Positions 51,930 to 61,743 of a DNA stretch of 64,000 bases are shown here, one piece after another. Position numbers and translations under genes: made by a program. This DNA comes from Sediminicola sp035798135 (GTDB lineage: Bacteria; Bacteroidota; Bacteroidia; Flavobacteriales; Flavobacteriaceae): positions 1,054,001-1,118,000 of the forward strand of contig JAPFBR010000001.1 of NCBI GenBank assembly GCA_035798135.1, given 5' to 3'. Within the stretch, counting starts at the first letter, position 1, and each line of letters opens with the position of its first letter. A model generated the notes under the pieces. That model made no database searches. It worked only from the letters and a program-made list of their open reading frames with translations, and was not told the DNA's origin.

Positions 51930-53243
51930 ATGACAGAAGAATTGACAAAATCGCAGGCACTCCTTGACAGGAGAAAAAATGCCGTGGCCAACGGTGTGGG
52001 CGTATTTAACACAGCAACGGTAATGGATGCCAAAGGCGCGATAATTACAGATGCTGATGGTCGCGAACTTATAGATTTTGCTGGAGGCATCGGGGTTGTA
52101 AATGCCGGTCATTGTCCGGAACCCGTGGTTGCGGCTATAAGGGAACAAGCTGGCAAGTATTTGCATACCAGTTTTAACGTGGTTACCTATGAACCTTATA
52201 TAGAACTTTGTGAGGAATTGATCAAAATTCTGCCCCACGGGAAGCAGACAAAAGCTATGCTGGTAAGCACAGGTGCAGAAGCTGTTGAGAACGCCATTAA
52301 AATTGCAAGACAGGCTACGAAAAGACCTGCGGTAATTTGCTTTTCTGGTGCCTATCACGGGCGTACCATGATGGCCATGACCTTGACCAGTAAAGTAAGC
52401 TACAAATATGATTGTGGCCCTTTTGCGCCAGAAGTTTACAGGCTTCCCTTCCCTAACGTTTACCGCTATAGTGGTGAAAGGGATGAGGCCACCTTTGTCA
52501 AGGATGAACTGAAACGACTGCATGAGAGCGCCCTTAATTTGGTCGATATCAAAAGTGTTGCGGCTATAATTTTAGAACCTATTCAAGGGGAAGGCGGATT
52601 TAATCCCATTCCACAAAAATATTTGGAGGGGCTCCGAGCCTTTTGTGACGAGCATGGTATCCTACTTATTATGGACGAAGTACAGAGCGGTTTCTGTAGA
52701 ACAGGGCATTGGGCCAGTTGGCAGCATTATGGGGTGCAACCAGATATTAGCACCTATGCCAAATCTATGGGATCTGGCCTTCCCATTGCAGCAGTCTTGG
52801 GCCGTGCCGATGTAATGGACGCAGCTGCATCAGGGTCTATTGGTGGCACCTATATTGGCAGTCCGGTTTGTTGTGCGGCGGCTTTGGCAACCATCAAATA
52901 TATGAAGGAGATTGATCTCAATACAAAAGCCAAAGAAGTAGGGGAGACGATCATGAACCGACTGAAAAATTTAATGAAGGAATGTCCCGAAATTGGGGAT
53001 GTCAGGGGCATTGGTGCCATGATAGGTATCGAATTCGTCATAAATGGCGATCCCAGACAGCCCGATGCCGAGATATGCGCAAAAATTGTAAAAGGCTGTT
53101 CGGATAACGGCTTGATCATACTGAGTGCCGGAACCCATAAAAATATTATCCGAATACTATCCCCCTTGGTCATAACTGAACAACAATTGGACAAAGGGAT
53201 GACCATTTTTGAAAACGAAATAAGAAAAGCTAGAAAAAAATAA
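51930..53243 (+). CDS. gabT: 4-aminobutyrate aminotransferase (class III)
   Basis: PLP enzyme of 437 residues that transfers the omega-amino group of GABA (or 5-aminovalerate) to 2-oxoglutarate. Class III features: DFAGGIGVVNAGH at the start, STGAEAVENAIKIA, YHGRTMMAMTL, LEPIQGEGGF, MDEVQSGFCRTG (PLP-binding Asp) and YAKSMGSGLPIAAV with the Schiff-base Lys278. Length is typical. It heads a six-gene operon and lies 2 bases before the amidase gene. Whether GABA, 5-aminovalerate or a diamine is the substrate cannot be told from sequence. Confidence 0.88.
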   Translation: MTEELTKSQALLDRRKNAVANGVGVFNTATVMDAKGAIITDADGRELIDFAGGIGVVNAGHCPEPVVAAIREQAGKYLHTSFNVVTYEPYIELCEELIKILPHGKQTKAMLVSTGAEAVENAIKIARQATKRPAVICFSGAYHGRTMMAMTLTSKVSYKYDCGPFAPEVYRLPFPNVYRYSGERDEATFVKDELKRLHESALNLVDIKSVAAIILEPIQGEGGFNPIPQKYLEGLRAFCDEHGILLIMDEVQSGFCRTGHWASWQHYGVQPDISTYAKSMGSGLPIAAVLGRADVMDAAASGSIGGTYIGSPVCCAAALATIKYMKEIDLNTKAKEVGETIMNRLKNLMKECPEIGDVRGIGAMIGIEFVINGDPRQPDAEICAKIVKGCSDNGLIILSAGTHKNIIRILSPLVITEQQLDKGMTIFENEIRKARKK

Positions 53244-53244
53244 T

Positions 53245-54186
53245 ATGAAACCATTCGCAATTGCAGGAATACAGATGAAAGTGTCAGCGGTCGCTTCCAA
53301 TGTGGAAATGATGAAACTGAAACTTGATATTACCATGAACCTTTACCCATGGATAGAAATGGTAATGTTTAGTGAATTATGCGCCTTCGGGCCCTTAACA
53401 CACACGGCACAGCCAATACCCAATAATTTTGAAGCAGAAATGCAAGCCATGGCTAAGAAATATGGGATTTGGTTACTACCCGGTTCTATCTTCGAAAAAA
53501 GTGAAGGCAAGATCTATAATACGGCTACCGTTATTAATCCTCAAGGAGAAATCGTGACCCGCTATCGAAAAATGTTCCCATTTTATCCTTATGAAACCGG
53601 GGTGACCCCAGGAAAGGATTATTGTGTGTTCGATGTACCTAATGTTGGAAGATTTGGAGTGTCCATCTGTTATGATATGTGGTTTCCAGAGACCATCCGT
53701 ACGTTGGCCGTTATGGGCGCTGAGGTTATTTTGCACCCTACCATGTCGGGCACCATTGATCGTGAAATTGAACTATCTATTGTTAGGGCAATGGCTTCCG
53801 TGAACCAATGTTATTTATTTGACGTCAATGGGTTGGATACCGGTGGATGTGGACGATCAATCGTCTGTGGTCCTGATGGGCGTATCCTGCACCAGTCCGA
53901 GGGCACCGAGGAAATCATACCGCTTGAATTGAATATTGAGAGGGCTAAAAGAAGCCGTGAATTGGGCATCCTACGCCTGGGGCAACCCCTTAAAAGTTTT
54001 AGGGACCATATCCATACGGGTCAATTTGGCATTTACCAACCCAATCTTCCCACGCCCTACCTGGATTCTTTAGGACCGCTGATAAAGCCTACACGTCTTG
54101 ATACCCTCACGGAATTGAAAATAAAAGAAAATACGTTAGAGCAACAAGCCTCGCCCATCCACTATAAAGGGGATGGAATAATATAA
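53245..54186 (+). CDS. Carbon-nitrogen hydrolase (nitrilase superfamily)
   Basis: Cytosolic amidase of 313 residues with the full catalytic set: Glu44 (MFSELCAFG), Lys109 (RYRKMFPF) and Cys142 (VSICYDMWFPE). It cleaves a non-peptide C-N bond such as an amide or N-carbamoyl group. In the operon it may hydrolyse a gamma-glutamylated or carbamoylated amine, with the ATP-grasp gene downstream as the possible ligase. It starts 1 base after the aminotransferase stop. Subfamily and substrate are not assigned. Confidence 0.88.
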   Translation: MKPFAIAGIQMKVSAVASNVEMMKLKLDITMNLYPWIEMVMFSELCAFGPLTHTAQPIPNNFEAEMQAMAKKYGIWLLPGSIFEKSEGKIYNTATVINPQGEIVTRYRKMFPFYPYETGVTPGKDYCVFDVPNVGRFGVSICYDMWFPETIRTLAVMGAEVILHPTMSGTIDREIELSIVRAMASVNQCYLFDVNGLDTGGCGRSIVCGPDGRILHQSEGTEEIIPLELNIERAKRSRELGILRLGQPLKSFRDHIHTGQFGIYQPNLPTPYLDSLGPLIKPTRLDTLTELKIKENTLEQQASPIHYKGDGII

Positions 54187-54203
54187 ATCTAAATCTAAAA
54201 AAT

Positions 54204-54611
54204 ATGGGTGGTATTCCAACTGGTAAAAAGAAAAAGGAAGTTTCAATAAAAAATTATGTGAGTTGGTTCGAAATTCCTGCGATCGATTTTACGCAAGCTG
54301 TGAATTTTTACAACCATATTTTCGGGATTGAAATGGTGCAAAATGTAACGGAGGTGAATGCAATGGCCTTTTTCCCCGCGACCAAGGGCATTGGCGGGGC
54401 TGTAATTGCCGGTCCTGGGTCAGTACCAAGTGATACAGGCCCGTTGATCTATTTAAACGGAGGCAAGGATCTGGGGGATGTGCTCAACAAAGTGGAAGAG
54501 GCGGGCGGACGCATAGTGATGCCCAAAACCCTGATCAGCGATGATGCGGGTTATTTTGCCATTTTTATCGATAGCCAAGGAAACAAACTCGCTTTACATT
54601 CAAATAACTAA
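54204..54611 (+). CDS. VOC-family protein with lysine-rich N-terminus
   Basis: Protein of 135 residues, a vicinal-oxygen-chelate (glyoxalase-like) fold: VSWFEIPAIDFTQAVNFYNHIFGIEM, then VTEVNAMAFFPA, IYLNGGKDLGDVLNKVEEAGG and YFAIFIDSQGNKLALHS. The family binds a metal, but the usual His/Glu ligands are not clear here. An N-terminal tail GGIPTGKKKKEVS is unusual and resembles the C-terminal tail of the neighbouring decarboxylase (GGMAIGKKKKQLI). Role in the pathway unknown; it could be a dehydratase, an isomerase or a bound partner. Confidence 0.82.
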   Translation: MGGIPTGKKKKEVSIKNYVSWFEIPAIDFTQAVNFYNHIFGIEMVQNVTEVNAMAFFPATKGIGGAVIAGPGSVPSDTGPLIYLNGGKDLGDVLNKVEEAGGRIVMPKTLISDDAGYFAIFIDSQGNKLALHSNN

Positions 54612-54614
54612 AAC

Positions 54615-57362
54615 GTGACTAAGAACAAAACTAAAAGTGCGCCTTATTATAACATTGGTCAACTGCGGGTAGATTATTGGAACAAATTAAAAATCGAAAC
54701 TGCTGAACTTGGCCGGTGCCAGAAAGGATCTGCCAACGAAAAAAATCATAAAAACAAGGTTGCGGAGTTACTAAATGACCTGAAAGGGGTAGAGTGCTTT
54801 TTTGCATCGCCTGGAAAAGGGCGCATGCGCAAACTCGAAAATGCCTTTACCAGTAAGGAGCACGACTCCCTAAGCCATATGGTATCCGAAACCACAAAAC
54901 AGTTGGTGGGGGACAGTTACAGAAGTAATCCCGACTTCATTGATTTTGATGAGCAGAGCATGGAGTCCGCCGAGGAACACGATCAACATATTAGTGTTCG
55001 GAAAAACCATTTTGAGGTTTTATTTGTTGATGATATTTCGGATCAGGAAGAGAGTAAATTAAGGCATAATTTGAGAGCCTTACGGACACCTAACGATAAG
55101 TTCACTTATGGCGTTGTTGTACAGCGTTCTTTTCAGGATGTGATGATCGCCCTGCTTTTTAATCACAATATTCAGGCAGTGGTGGTGCGTTATGCCCCGC
55201 CCTACCTCTCCAAGAAGATTACGCCTATTATTAAGCCTTATATTGAAAAAGTTACAAAACTCGATTTTTCATCAAAATCGGAAACCGATCTTGGTCCTAT
55301 CATGGGAGAATTGATCAAACAGTATCGGCCAGAGTTGGATACTTATTATGTTACCGATACGTCATTGGGACATCTAAAGGACAGCACCATTAAGGGTTTT
55401 AGACGTATATTTTACCAAACAGAAGATATACAGGAACTACATCTGACCATCATGCGCGGGATTGCGGAACGGTATAACACCCCCTTCTTTTCTGCCTTGG
55501 TAGAGTATAGCCAAAAGCCTACCGGAGTCTTCCATGCCATGCCCATATCACGAGGAAATTCGGTCTTTAAATCCAGATGGATCAACGATTTTGGCGAATT
55601 TTATGGAAGGAATATGTTTTTGGCGGAAACATCGGCCACAACTGGTGGTCTGGATTCCCTGTTGCAGCCAACAGGACCTATTAAAAAGGCCCAGGAGATG
55701 GCACGCGATGCCTATGGTTCCCAGTACACTTATTTTGTAACCAATGGAACATCCACAGCGAATAAAATAGTCATGCAGGCCTTGGTAAAACCTCAGGATG
55801 TAGTACTTATCGACCGGGATTGCCACAAGTCGCATCACTATGGCTTGGTTTTGGCCGGTGCCTACCCTGTTTATTTGGATTCTTACCCCATTGAAGAATA
55901 CTCAATGTACGGAGCGGTGCCCTTGGAACAGATAAAAAGCAAGTTGCTACAATTAAAAGGAGCGGGAAGGTTAGACAATGTTAAAATGTTACTGTTGACC
56001 AATTGTACCTTTGATGGCCTTGTCTATAATGTGGAACGGGTTATGGAGCAAGTTCTCGCCATAAAACCAGATATGATCTTTTTGTGGGATGAAGCCTGGT
56101 TTGCCTTTGCTGGATTTGCCAATAACTATAAGCAACGTACGGGCATGTATACAGCCAAAAAGCTTTACGAAAAGTACTGTAACCCAAATTATAAGGCGAA
56201 GTACAACGCGCATATTAAAGGCTTGGCTACTGGAGAACAATCTTTATTACCCGATCCGGATAAGGTTAAGATACGCGTCTATGCCACCCAAAGTACACAT
56301 AAGACTTTGAGCAGCTTTAGACAAGGCTCAATGATTCATATTTGGGATGAGGATTTCCGTCGTAAAACCGAGAATACTTTTCTAGAAGCCTATATGACAC
56401 ATACCTCTACTTCCCCAAATTACCAAATGTTGGCCTCCTTGGATATTGGCAGACGTCAAGTGCAGCTTGAAGGCTTCGAATTGGTTGAAAAGAGTATTGA
56501 ATTGGCCATGGTATTACGGGCCAAGGTGAATGACAATCCCCAATTGAGCAAATACTTTGATGTGCTGACCGTGCATGATTTTATTCCGACTAAATATCGG
56601 CAAACGGGCCTAAAGGAATACTATACCAAGAATGAGGGTTGGAACCGGATGGAAGAGGCATGGGAGAAAGATGAATTTGTACTGGACCCTACAAAAATCA
56701 CCTTGTACATTGGAAAAACAGGGGTTGATGGCGACACTTTCAAGAATAAATATTTAATGGATAAATTCAATATCCAGATTAACAAGACCTCCCGAAACAC
56801 GGTGCTGTTCATGACGAACATTGGTACCACCAGAGGGAGTATCACCTATCTTACCAATGCACTTTTAAAAATTGCGGATGAATTGGACGACGAGTTAAAG
56901 TCCCTGAACGACAAAGAAAAAGAAATTCGGGAGCAACGCATATATTCATTGACCAAGGAAGTTCCGCCACTGCCAGATTTTAGTTATTTCCATCATTCAT
57001 TTCAGGCCGTTCCCGGGGTCCCAGGAGGTAATTTGAGGGAAGCCTATTTCTTGGCCTATGATGAAGAAAATTATGAATATGTTCCTTTGAACGAGGTTTT
57101 GACAATCATGGGAAAAGGAAGAAAACTGGTGGCCTCTACCTTTGTAATTCCCTATCCCCCAGGCTTTCCTGTGTTAGTTCCAGGCCAGGTAGTGAGCGAG
57201 GAAATCATCAATTTCCTTACCGTACTCGATGTGAGCGAAATACACGGATACCGATCCGATCTGGGTCTAAGGGTATTCAAGGAAAAGGTCTTGGACAGGC
57301 ATAAGATTACCACTTCCATCGGCGGAATGGCCATTGGCAAGAAGAAAAAACAACTAATCTAA
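54615..57362 (+). CDS. Orn/Lys/Arg decarboxylase-family PLP enzyme
   Basis: Protein of 915 residues. An N-terminal receiver-like/wing part (to about 280) leads to a fold type I PLP domain: AETSATTGGLDSLLQPTGP, FVTNGTSTANKIVMQAL, DRDCHKSHHYGLVL, WDEAWFAFAGF (PLP Asp) and TQSTHKTLSSFRQGSM with Schiff-base Lys563. The C-terminal domain matches Orn/Lys/Arg decarboxylases (VPGVPGGNLREAYFLAYDEENYEYVPL). It should make putrescine, cadaverine or agmatine from ornithine, lysine or arginine. GTG start at 54615, 3 bases after the VOC stop; longer than the usual 700-residue enzymes, with a GKKKKQLI end. Confidence 0.85.
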   Translation: MTKNKTKSAPYYNIGQLRVDYWNKLKIETAELGRCQKGSANEKNHKNKVAELLNDLKGVECFFASPGKGRMRKLENAFTSKEHDSLSHMVSETTKQLVGDSYRSNPDFIDFDEQSMESAEEHDQHISVRKNHFEVLFVDDISDQEESKLRHNLRALRTPNDKFTYGVVVQRSFQDVMIALLFNHNIQAVVVRYAPPYLSKKITPIIKPYIEKVTKLDFSSKSETDLGPIMGELIKQYRPELDTYYVTDTSLGHLKDSTIKGFRRIFYQTEDIQELHLTIMRGIAERYNTPFFSALVEYSQKPTGVFHAMPISRGNSVFKSRWINDFGEFYGRNMFLAETSATTGGLDSLLQPTGPIKKAQEMARDAYGSQYTYFVTNGTSTANKIVMQALVKPQDVVLIDRDCHKSHHYGLVLAGAYPVYLDSYPIEEYSMYGAVPLEQIKSKLLQLKGAGRLDNVKMLLLTNCTFDGLVYNVERVMEQVLAIKPDMIFLWDEAWFAFAGFANNYKQRTGMYTAKKLYEKYCNPNYKAKYNAHIKGLATGEQSLLPDPDKVKIRVYATQSTHKTLSSFRQGSMIHIWDEDFRRKTENTFLEAYMTHTSTSPNYQMLASLDIGRRQVQLEGFELVEKSIELAMVLRAKVNDNPQLSKYFDVLTVHDFIPTKYRQTGLKEYYTKNEGWNRMEEAWEKDEFVLDPTKITLYIGKTGVDGDTFKNKYLMDKFNIQINKTSRNTVLFMTNIGTTRGSITYLTNALLKIADELDDELKSLNDKEKEIREQRIYSLTKEVPPLPDFSYFHHSFQAVPGVPGGNLREAYFLAYDEENYEYVPLNEVLTIMGKGRKLVASTFVIPYPPGFPVLVPGQVVSEEIINFLTVLDVSEIHGYRSDLGLRVFKEKVLDRHKITTSIGGMAIGKKKKQLI

Positions 57363-57379
57363 TCGTTAAAAATATTTAA

Positions 57380-58918
57380 ATGACAGCTAAAAAAACAAGT
57401 ACAACGAAGAAAGTCGCCAAACCCGTTGGCAATAAAACAACCCCAGTAAAAAAAGTGGCTACAAAACCAGTTCTCAATGGCGTACCCGATATCAGGAGAT
57501 TTTTTCACAAGAACGAAACCCCCCTATATTTTATAAGTGCCACAAATTTTAATATGCTTGGGGCCGATGAATGGATCAAAGGATTTAAGTTTATCTGTCA
57601 TATTGAATGTTTTGACGGGCAGCACCCCAATGTTTTTTCCCCAAAGGAAGAAATTCCACATGACGAATTCACAAGTATTGAAGACATCAACAATTACCTC
57701 TTGCAACATCCAGAGGTTCAAGATTATTTGACCACAAGGAAGAAAGGAAAATCCGCAGGAAAGGCCATGTTTCTTATGTTTGATGAAAAGACCGAGAAAC
57801 TTGCAAAGAAATTGGGACTTCAAATTATGTTCCCTACCGCCAAGATGCGGAATTTTATGGACAATAAGGTGAATACAAACCGAATAGCCGAAAAGGCAGG
57901 CGTTGCTTGTGTGCCCTATGTGCTTTCCCCTGTTACGGATTATGCACATCTGAATAAGGTTTCCAAGGCCCTTGGGTCTGATTTGGTGATACAAACCCCT
58001 TATGGCGATTCTGGCCATACCACATTTTTTATCTCCAATGAGGAGGAATTCAAAAAATATGAAGAGGAGATTGTCAAGGAAAAGGAAGTAAAAATTATGA
58101 AGCGCATCAATTGCAAAGGCTCCGCAATAGAAGCATGTGTTACAAGACACGGGACCATTGTGGCCCCCCTAATGACAGAACTTGTTGGGTTTAAGGAAAT
58201 GACACCTTACAAAGGCGGATGGTGTGGCAATGAAATATATCCGAATGCCTTTAGTCCGGAAATTCGTAAAAAGGCAACAAAATATACCCAACTATTCGGA
58301 GACCAATTAAGAAAAGAAGGGTATAAAGGATATTTTGAACTGGATTTTCTTATCGATCAAGATAATGGTGAAATCTATCTTGGCGAATTGAACCCTAGAG
58401 TGACTGGTGCTAGTTCTATCACCAACCATGCGGTTTTTGCCCTGGCAGACGCCCCTCTTTTTGTATTCCATATTCTGGAATGGATGGATGTGGATTATGA
58501 ATTGAATGTAAAACAGTTGAATGCAAGATGGGCCAGACAAGAGAATATTGATGGTTGGAGCCAATTGATCATCAAACATACCGAGGACACCATTGAATAT
58601 GTATCCGAGGCACCAAAATCGGGAATTTGGAAAATGTTCGATAATGGCCACATACAATTTGACAGGATGGATACCCATAGAAGGGCTGTGGAATCCGAGA
58701 ACGAGGCATTTTTTCTGCACATTGCAAAGGAAGGGGATTACTTATATGAGGGGGCAGATATGGGTATTTTGGTATCAAGAGGTCGCATGATGACCGATGA
58801 TTTTAAACTCAATGCACGATCAAAAGCTTGGATAAATGCCATCCGTGGAAAATATGTCTCACAAATTACAGAGGACAAGCGAGAAAAAATGACACTCAGC
58901 GGTAGCCTAACAAAATAA
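57380..58918 (+). CDS. ATP-grasp ligase with lysine-rich N-terminal tail
   Basis: Protein of 512 residues. The first about 35 residues are a Lys/Thr/Val/Pro-rich low-complexity tail (KKTSTTKKVAKPV). ATP-grasp parts follow: NRIAEKAGVACVPYVLSPV, GSDLVIQTPYGDSGHTTFF (ATP-binding loop), ELDFLIDQDNGEIYLGELNPRVTGASSITN (metal-binding Asp/Glu-Asn). Such enzymes ligate a carboxylate to an amine via an acyl phosphate; biotin-carboxylase-like names are common but no biotin context is seen. With the amidase upstream it may form and remove an amide, for example a gamma-glutamyl amine; this is inference. Confidence 0.85.
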   Translation: MTAKKTSTTKKVAKPVGNKTTPVKKVATKPVLNGVPDIRRFFHKNETPLYFISATNFNMLGADEWIKGFKFICHIECFDGQHPNVFSPKEEIPHDEFTSIEDINNYLLQHPEVQDYLTTRKKGKSAGKAMFLMFDEKTEKLAKKLGLQIMFPTAKMRNFMDNKVNTNRIAEKAGVACVPYVLSPVTDYAHLNKVSKALGSDLVIQTPYGDSGHTTFFISNEEEFKKYEEEIVKEKEVKIMKRINCKGSAIEACVTRHGTIVAPLMTELVGFKEMTPYKGGWCGNEIYPNAFSPEIRKKATKYTQLFGDQLRKEGYKGYFELDFLIDQDNGEIYLGELNPRVTGASSITNHAVFALADAPLFVFHILEWMDVDYELNVKQLNARWARQENIDGWSQLIIKHTEDTIEYVSEAPKSGIWKMFDNGHIQFDRMDTHRRAVESENEAFFLHIAKEGDYLYEGADMGILVSRGRMMTDDFKLNARSKAWINAIRGKYVSQITEDKREKMTLSGSLTK

Positions 58919-58919
58919 T

Positions 58920-60278
58920 ATGGAATTTAAGAGCATCAATCCTTACAATGGCCAGGTAGTAGGTCAATATACATCACTAACAGAACACGAATTAGACGAA
59001 AAACTCGATAAAAGCCAAAAGGCCCATGAGGCTTGGACCAAGGTGCCCCTTACCGAACGCTGTAGCTTATTAAAAAAGGCCGGAGCAGTATTGCGGGATC
59101 ATGTGGAGGAGTATGCCAAGATGATCAGCTTGGAAATGGGAAAACCTATCGCGGAATCCAGAGGGGAAGTCAACAAGTGCGCTTGGGTGTGCGATTATTA
59201 CGCCGAAAATGCCTCGGCCTTTCTTGCAGACGAAAGCATAAGTACCGATGCGGATACAAGTTTTGTGCGTCATGATTCCATTGGCGGTGTTTTGGCAATT
59301 ATGCCCTGGAACTTTCCTTTTTGGCAAGTTTTCAGGTATGCGGCACCTACTTTGACCGCAGGCAATACTGGGCTACTAAAGCACGCCCCTAATGTCTTTG
59401 GTTGTGCTCAACAAATAGAGGAAGTTTTCACTAGGGCAGGTTATCCTTCCCATGTGTTTCAAAACTTGATTGTGCACCATGACCAAACCGAAAAAATCAT
59501 TTCCCACAATGGTGTAAAGGCAATAACACTAACTGGTAGTGAAAGGGCAGGTTCTGCCGTGGCAGAAATCGCTGGACGTCATATTAAGAAAACAGTTTTG
59601 GAACTCGGAGGCAGCAATGCCTTTATAGTTTGGGACGATGCGGATATTGATAAAAGCGTAAAAATAGCCCTGACCGCTCGAATGCTGAACTGTGGGCAAA
59701 GTTGTATTGCGGCCAAACGTTTTATTTTAATGGATGGCATCTATGATGAATTCGTCCAGAAATTCACAGAAGCAGTAAAACAATTGAAATCCGGGGACCC
59801 ATTGGATGCTGATACAACCATAGGACCGTTAGCGCGACTTGATTTAGCCGACCAATTGCACACCCAGGTGAAAGAATCGGTTGCGCAAGGGGCAAAATTA
59901 GTACTGGGGGGCAAACAAAATGGTTGTTACCACGAACCCACTATTTTGGGTGAGGTGACTCCAGGGATGGCCGCCTTTGACCAAGAAACCTTCGGACCCT
60001 TGGCCGCTATGATCAGAGCCAAGGATATAGATCATGCCTTTGAACTCTCGGAAAATTCCAAATATGGGCTAGGGGTAACGGTATGCACCAAAAATACCGA
60101 TATGGCCTTAAAACATGCGCATAAAGTTAGTGATGGGGCCTATTTTATTAACGAATTGGTGAAATCTGATCCAAGATTACCATTTGGAGGCACCAAAAAA
60201 TCAGGCTATGGCCGTGAACTGGCTAAAGACGGGATGATGGAGTTTGTAAATAGGAAAACGGTATATGTGAAGCATTAA
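58920..60278 (+). CDS. NAD(P)-dependent succinate-semialdehyde dehydrogenase-like
   Basis: Aldehyde dehydrogenase of 452 residues, typical length for the class. Motifs: IMPWNFPFWQVFRYAAPTL, TGSERAGSAVAEIAG, VLELGGSNAFIVWDDADI with general base Glu228, NCGQSCIAAKRF with nucleophile Cys262, and NELVKSDPRLPFGGTKKSGYGRELA near the end. It oxidises the semialdehyde made by the aminotransferase to succinate (or glutarate). It ends the six-gene operon, 1 base after the ATP-grasp stop. Confidence 0.9.
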   Translation: MEFKSINPYNGQVVGQYTSLTEHELDEKLDKSQKAHEAWTKVPLTERCSLLKKAGAVLRDHVEEYAKMISLEMGKPIAESRGEVNKCAWVCDYYAENASAFLADESISTDADTSFVRHDSIGGVLAIMPWNFPFWQVFRYAAPTLTAGNTGLLKHAPNVFGCAQQIEEVFTRAGYPSHVFQNLIVHHDQTEKIISHNGVKAITLTGSERAGSAVAEIAGRHIKKTVLELGGSNAFIVWDDADIDKSVKIALTARMLNCGQSCIAAKRFILMDGIYDEFVQKFTEAVKQLKSGDPLDADTTIGPLARLDLADQLHTQVKESVAQGAKLVLGGKQNGCYHEPTILGEVTPGMAAFDQETFGPLAAMIRAKDIDHAFELSENSKYGLGVTVCTKNTDMALKHAHKVSDGAYFINELVKSDPRLPFGGTKKSGYGRELAKDGMMEFVNRKTVYVKH

Positions 60279-60333
60279 TTGAGATTACCATATTACTAAA
60301 AAGTAAACCTTCCGTGCTTTTAAGTGCGGTTTA

Positions 60334-60366
60334 AAGCCTCTCTGCAGTGAGGGGCTTTTTTTTGTT
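60334..60366 (+). terminator. Rho-independent terminator of the aminotransferase operon
   Basis: AAAGCCTCTC, loop TGCA, GTGAGGGGCTTTTTTTT, 56 bases after the dehydrogenase stop. Confidence 0.85.
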
Positions 60367-60578
60367 CTGGTTGTCCCGTGCTAAAATGACCTCTTCCAAG
60401 CCCCTTTTTGAAGCGACCAGATTACGCCTAACTGGCTGTAAATGTGATTCATTAACCTTATTTATTCTTAATTATATCTTAAAAAGGTAATACAGCATAG
60501 AAATAGGAAAATTCAATCTAGTTTTGGTCGATCATTCTTTCGGAATTTTGCAGTGTATAATTTTTAATACACAGTATT

Positions 60579-61157
60579 ATGACGAAAGTAAAATTTTATC
60601 CAACTATATGGCAAACCATCCCCTATTCATTTGATGTGATAGATCAATGGGATGCCGAAGGAAAACGAATCAAGGATTTGGTGCTTAAAAATAGCATTGC
60701 GGCAAAGCAAGGGGTTTCTGAAATGACCCTTAATATCACCAAATTATCTGCTATTGATAAAGCTGGCAAGGAACATTTTATAGAGGAATTCCCATCACTG
60801 GCCATGTTGAACATTAAAGGCTTACATACAGGGCATTTTGTGAGGTCTAAAAGTGCATTGGAACTGAACCCGGGGGAATACACTTCTTTTAGATTCTATC
60901 TGGAAAAGGCAGGAAACAGTTTTGTTTACAGTGACCGCAGAGTAGAACCTGTATCTCAATTTGATCGCCTCGATTTTGAGATTGAAGACGGACTGGAAAT
61001 CTACGGTGACGAGGCCAGGGAGGTAATCCTACGGTTCGATTTTGAACCCTACGAACTGCCCGAATTTTTAAAGAAAACGAAGCAAATATTTAAAAGTTTT
61101 AGGTGGTTTGTGATCCGTTTGGTTGAAAGTATGGAACACAAACGAATAAAAATTTAA
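60579..61157 (+). CDS. Hypothetical protein, DUF4382-like beta domain
   Basis: Protein of 192 residues without signal peptide. Sequence such as VSEMTLNITKLSAIDKAGKEHFIEEF and LNPGEYTSFRFYLEKAGNSFVYSDRRV suggests a beta-sandwich resembling DUF4382 domains, but those are secreted and this one seems cytosolic. The C-terminal RFDFEPYELPEFLKKTKQIFKSF is basic and hydrophobic and may contact the membrane. Single gene, followed by a terminator. Confidence 0.65.
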   Translation: MTKVKFYPTIWQTIPYSFDVIDQWDAEGKRIKDLVLKNSIAAKQGVSEMTLNITKLSAIDKAGKEHFIEEFPSLAMLNIKGLHTGHFVRSKSALELNPGEYTSFRFYLEKAGNSFVYSDRRVEPVSQFDRLDFEIEDGLEIYGDEAREVILRFDFEPYELPEFLKKTKQIFKSFRWFVIRLVESMEHKRIKI

Positions 61158-61217
61158 TTATTGGAAGTCGCTAAAATTGGCGAACTGAGGTATGGTAATG
61201 CGTAACTCCACGCCATA

Positions 61218-61262
61218 ACAAAACAAAAGCTTTCCGGAAACGGAAGGCTTTTGTTGTTTTCT
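61218..61262 (+). terminator. Rho-independent terminator
   Basis: AAAACAAAAGCTTTCCG, loop GAAA, CGGAAGGCTTTTGTTGTTTT: a long stem with T-rich end after the gene at 60579. Confidence 0.8.
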
Positions 61263-61743
61263 CCCTTTTTGAGGTGTTCCGTCACAAAAATAAGATGGTA
61301 AAACCTATGTCCATTTTGGCCTACTTGCAAGGATTGTTGTTTAACAATTGGGAACTGGTTGTTCATAGATTGAAATAACCCTTTCAGTCTAATTTATCTG
61401 GATGGGATTTTTTACTACAAATGATACGTGGAAATTTCATTGTGTAACCAATGATGCCGAATCAAATAATCGTATTCTTTATTTTTGGTCAACAATCTAA
61501 TTGATATTTGGAAAAAACTCAAAACTATACAAAATTACATTCTAAAAATAGCAGCGTTGTCATATGTATGATTTTTAGGAGGCGAATCCTTACCATTTAA
61601 GTAACTTTAACAACATAAAAATAGATGCCCTAAGTGTAAATTGAAGTGTAGTATGGAGCCTAGTTTTAAACAATAGGGTTTGGATCAATATGATTTTCAA
61701 GTACGATAAAACTATGGCTAATAACATTAACTAACATGTAATC
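61263..61743. other. Upstream region of the second Crp/Fnr gene
   Basis: No gene supported. TGTAACCAATGATGC (61443-61457) is a degenerate half of the operator found at 62383 and 63351, which may allow autoregulation. Confidence 0.4.
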
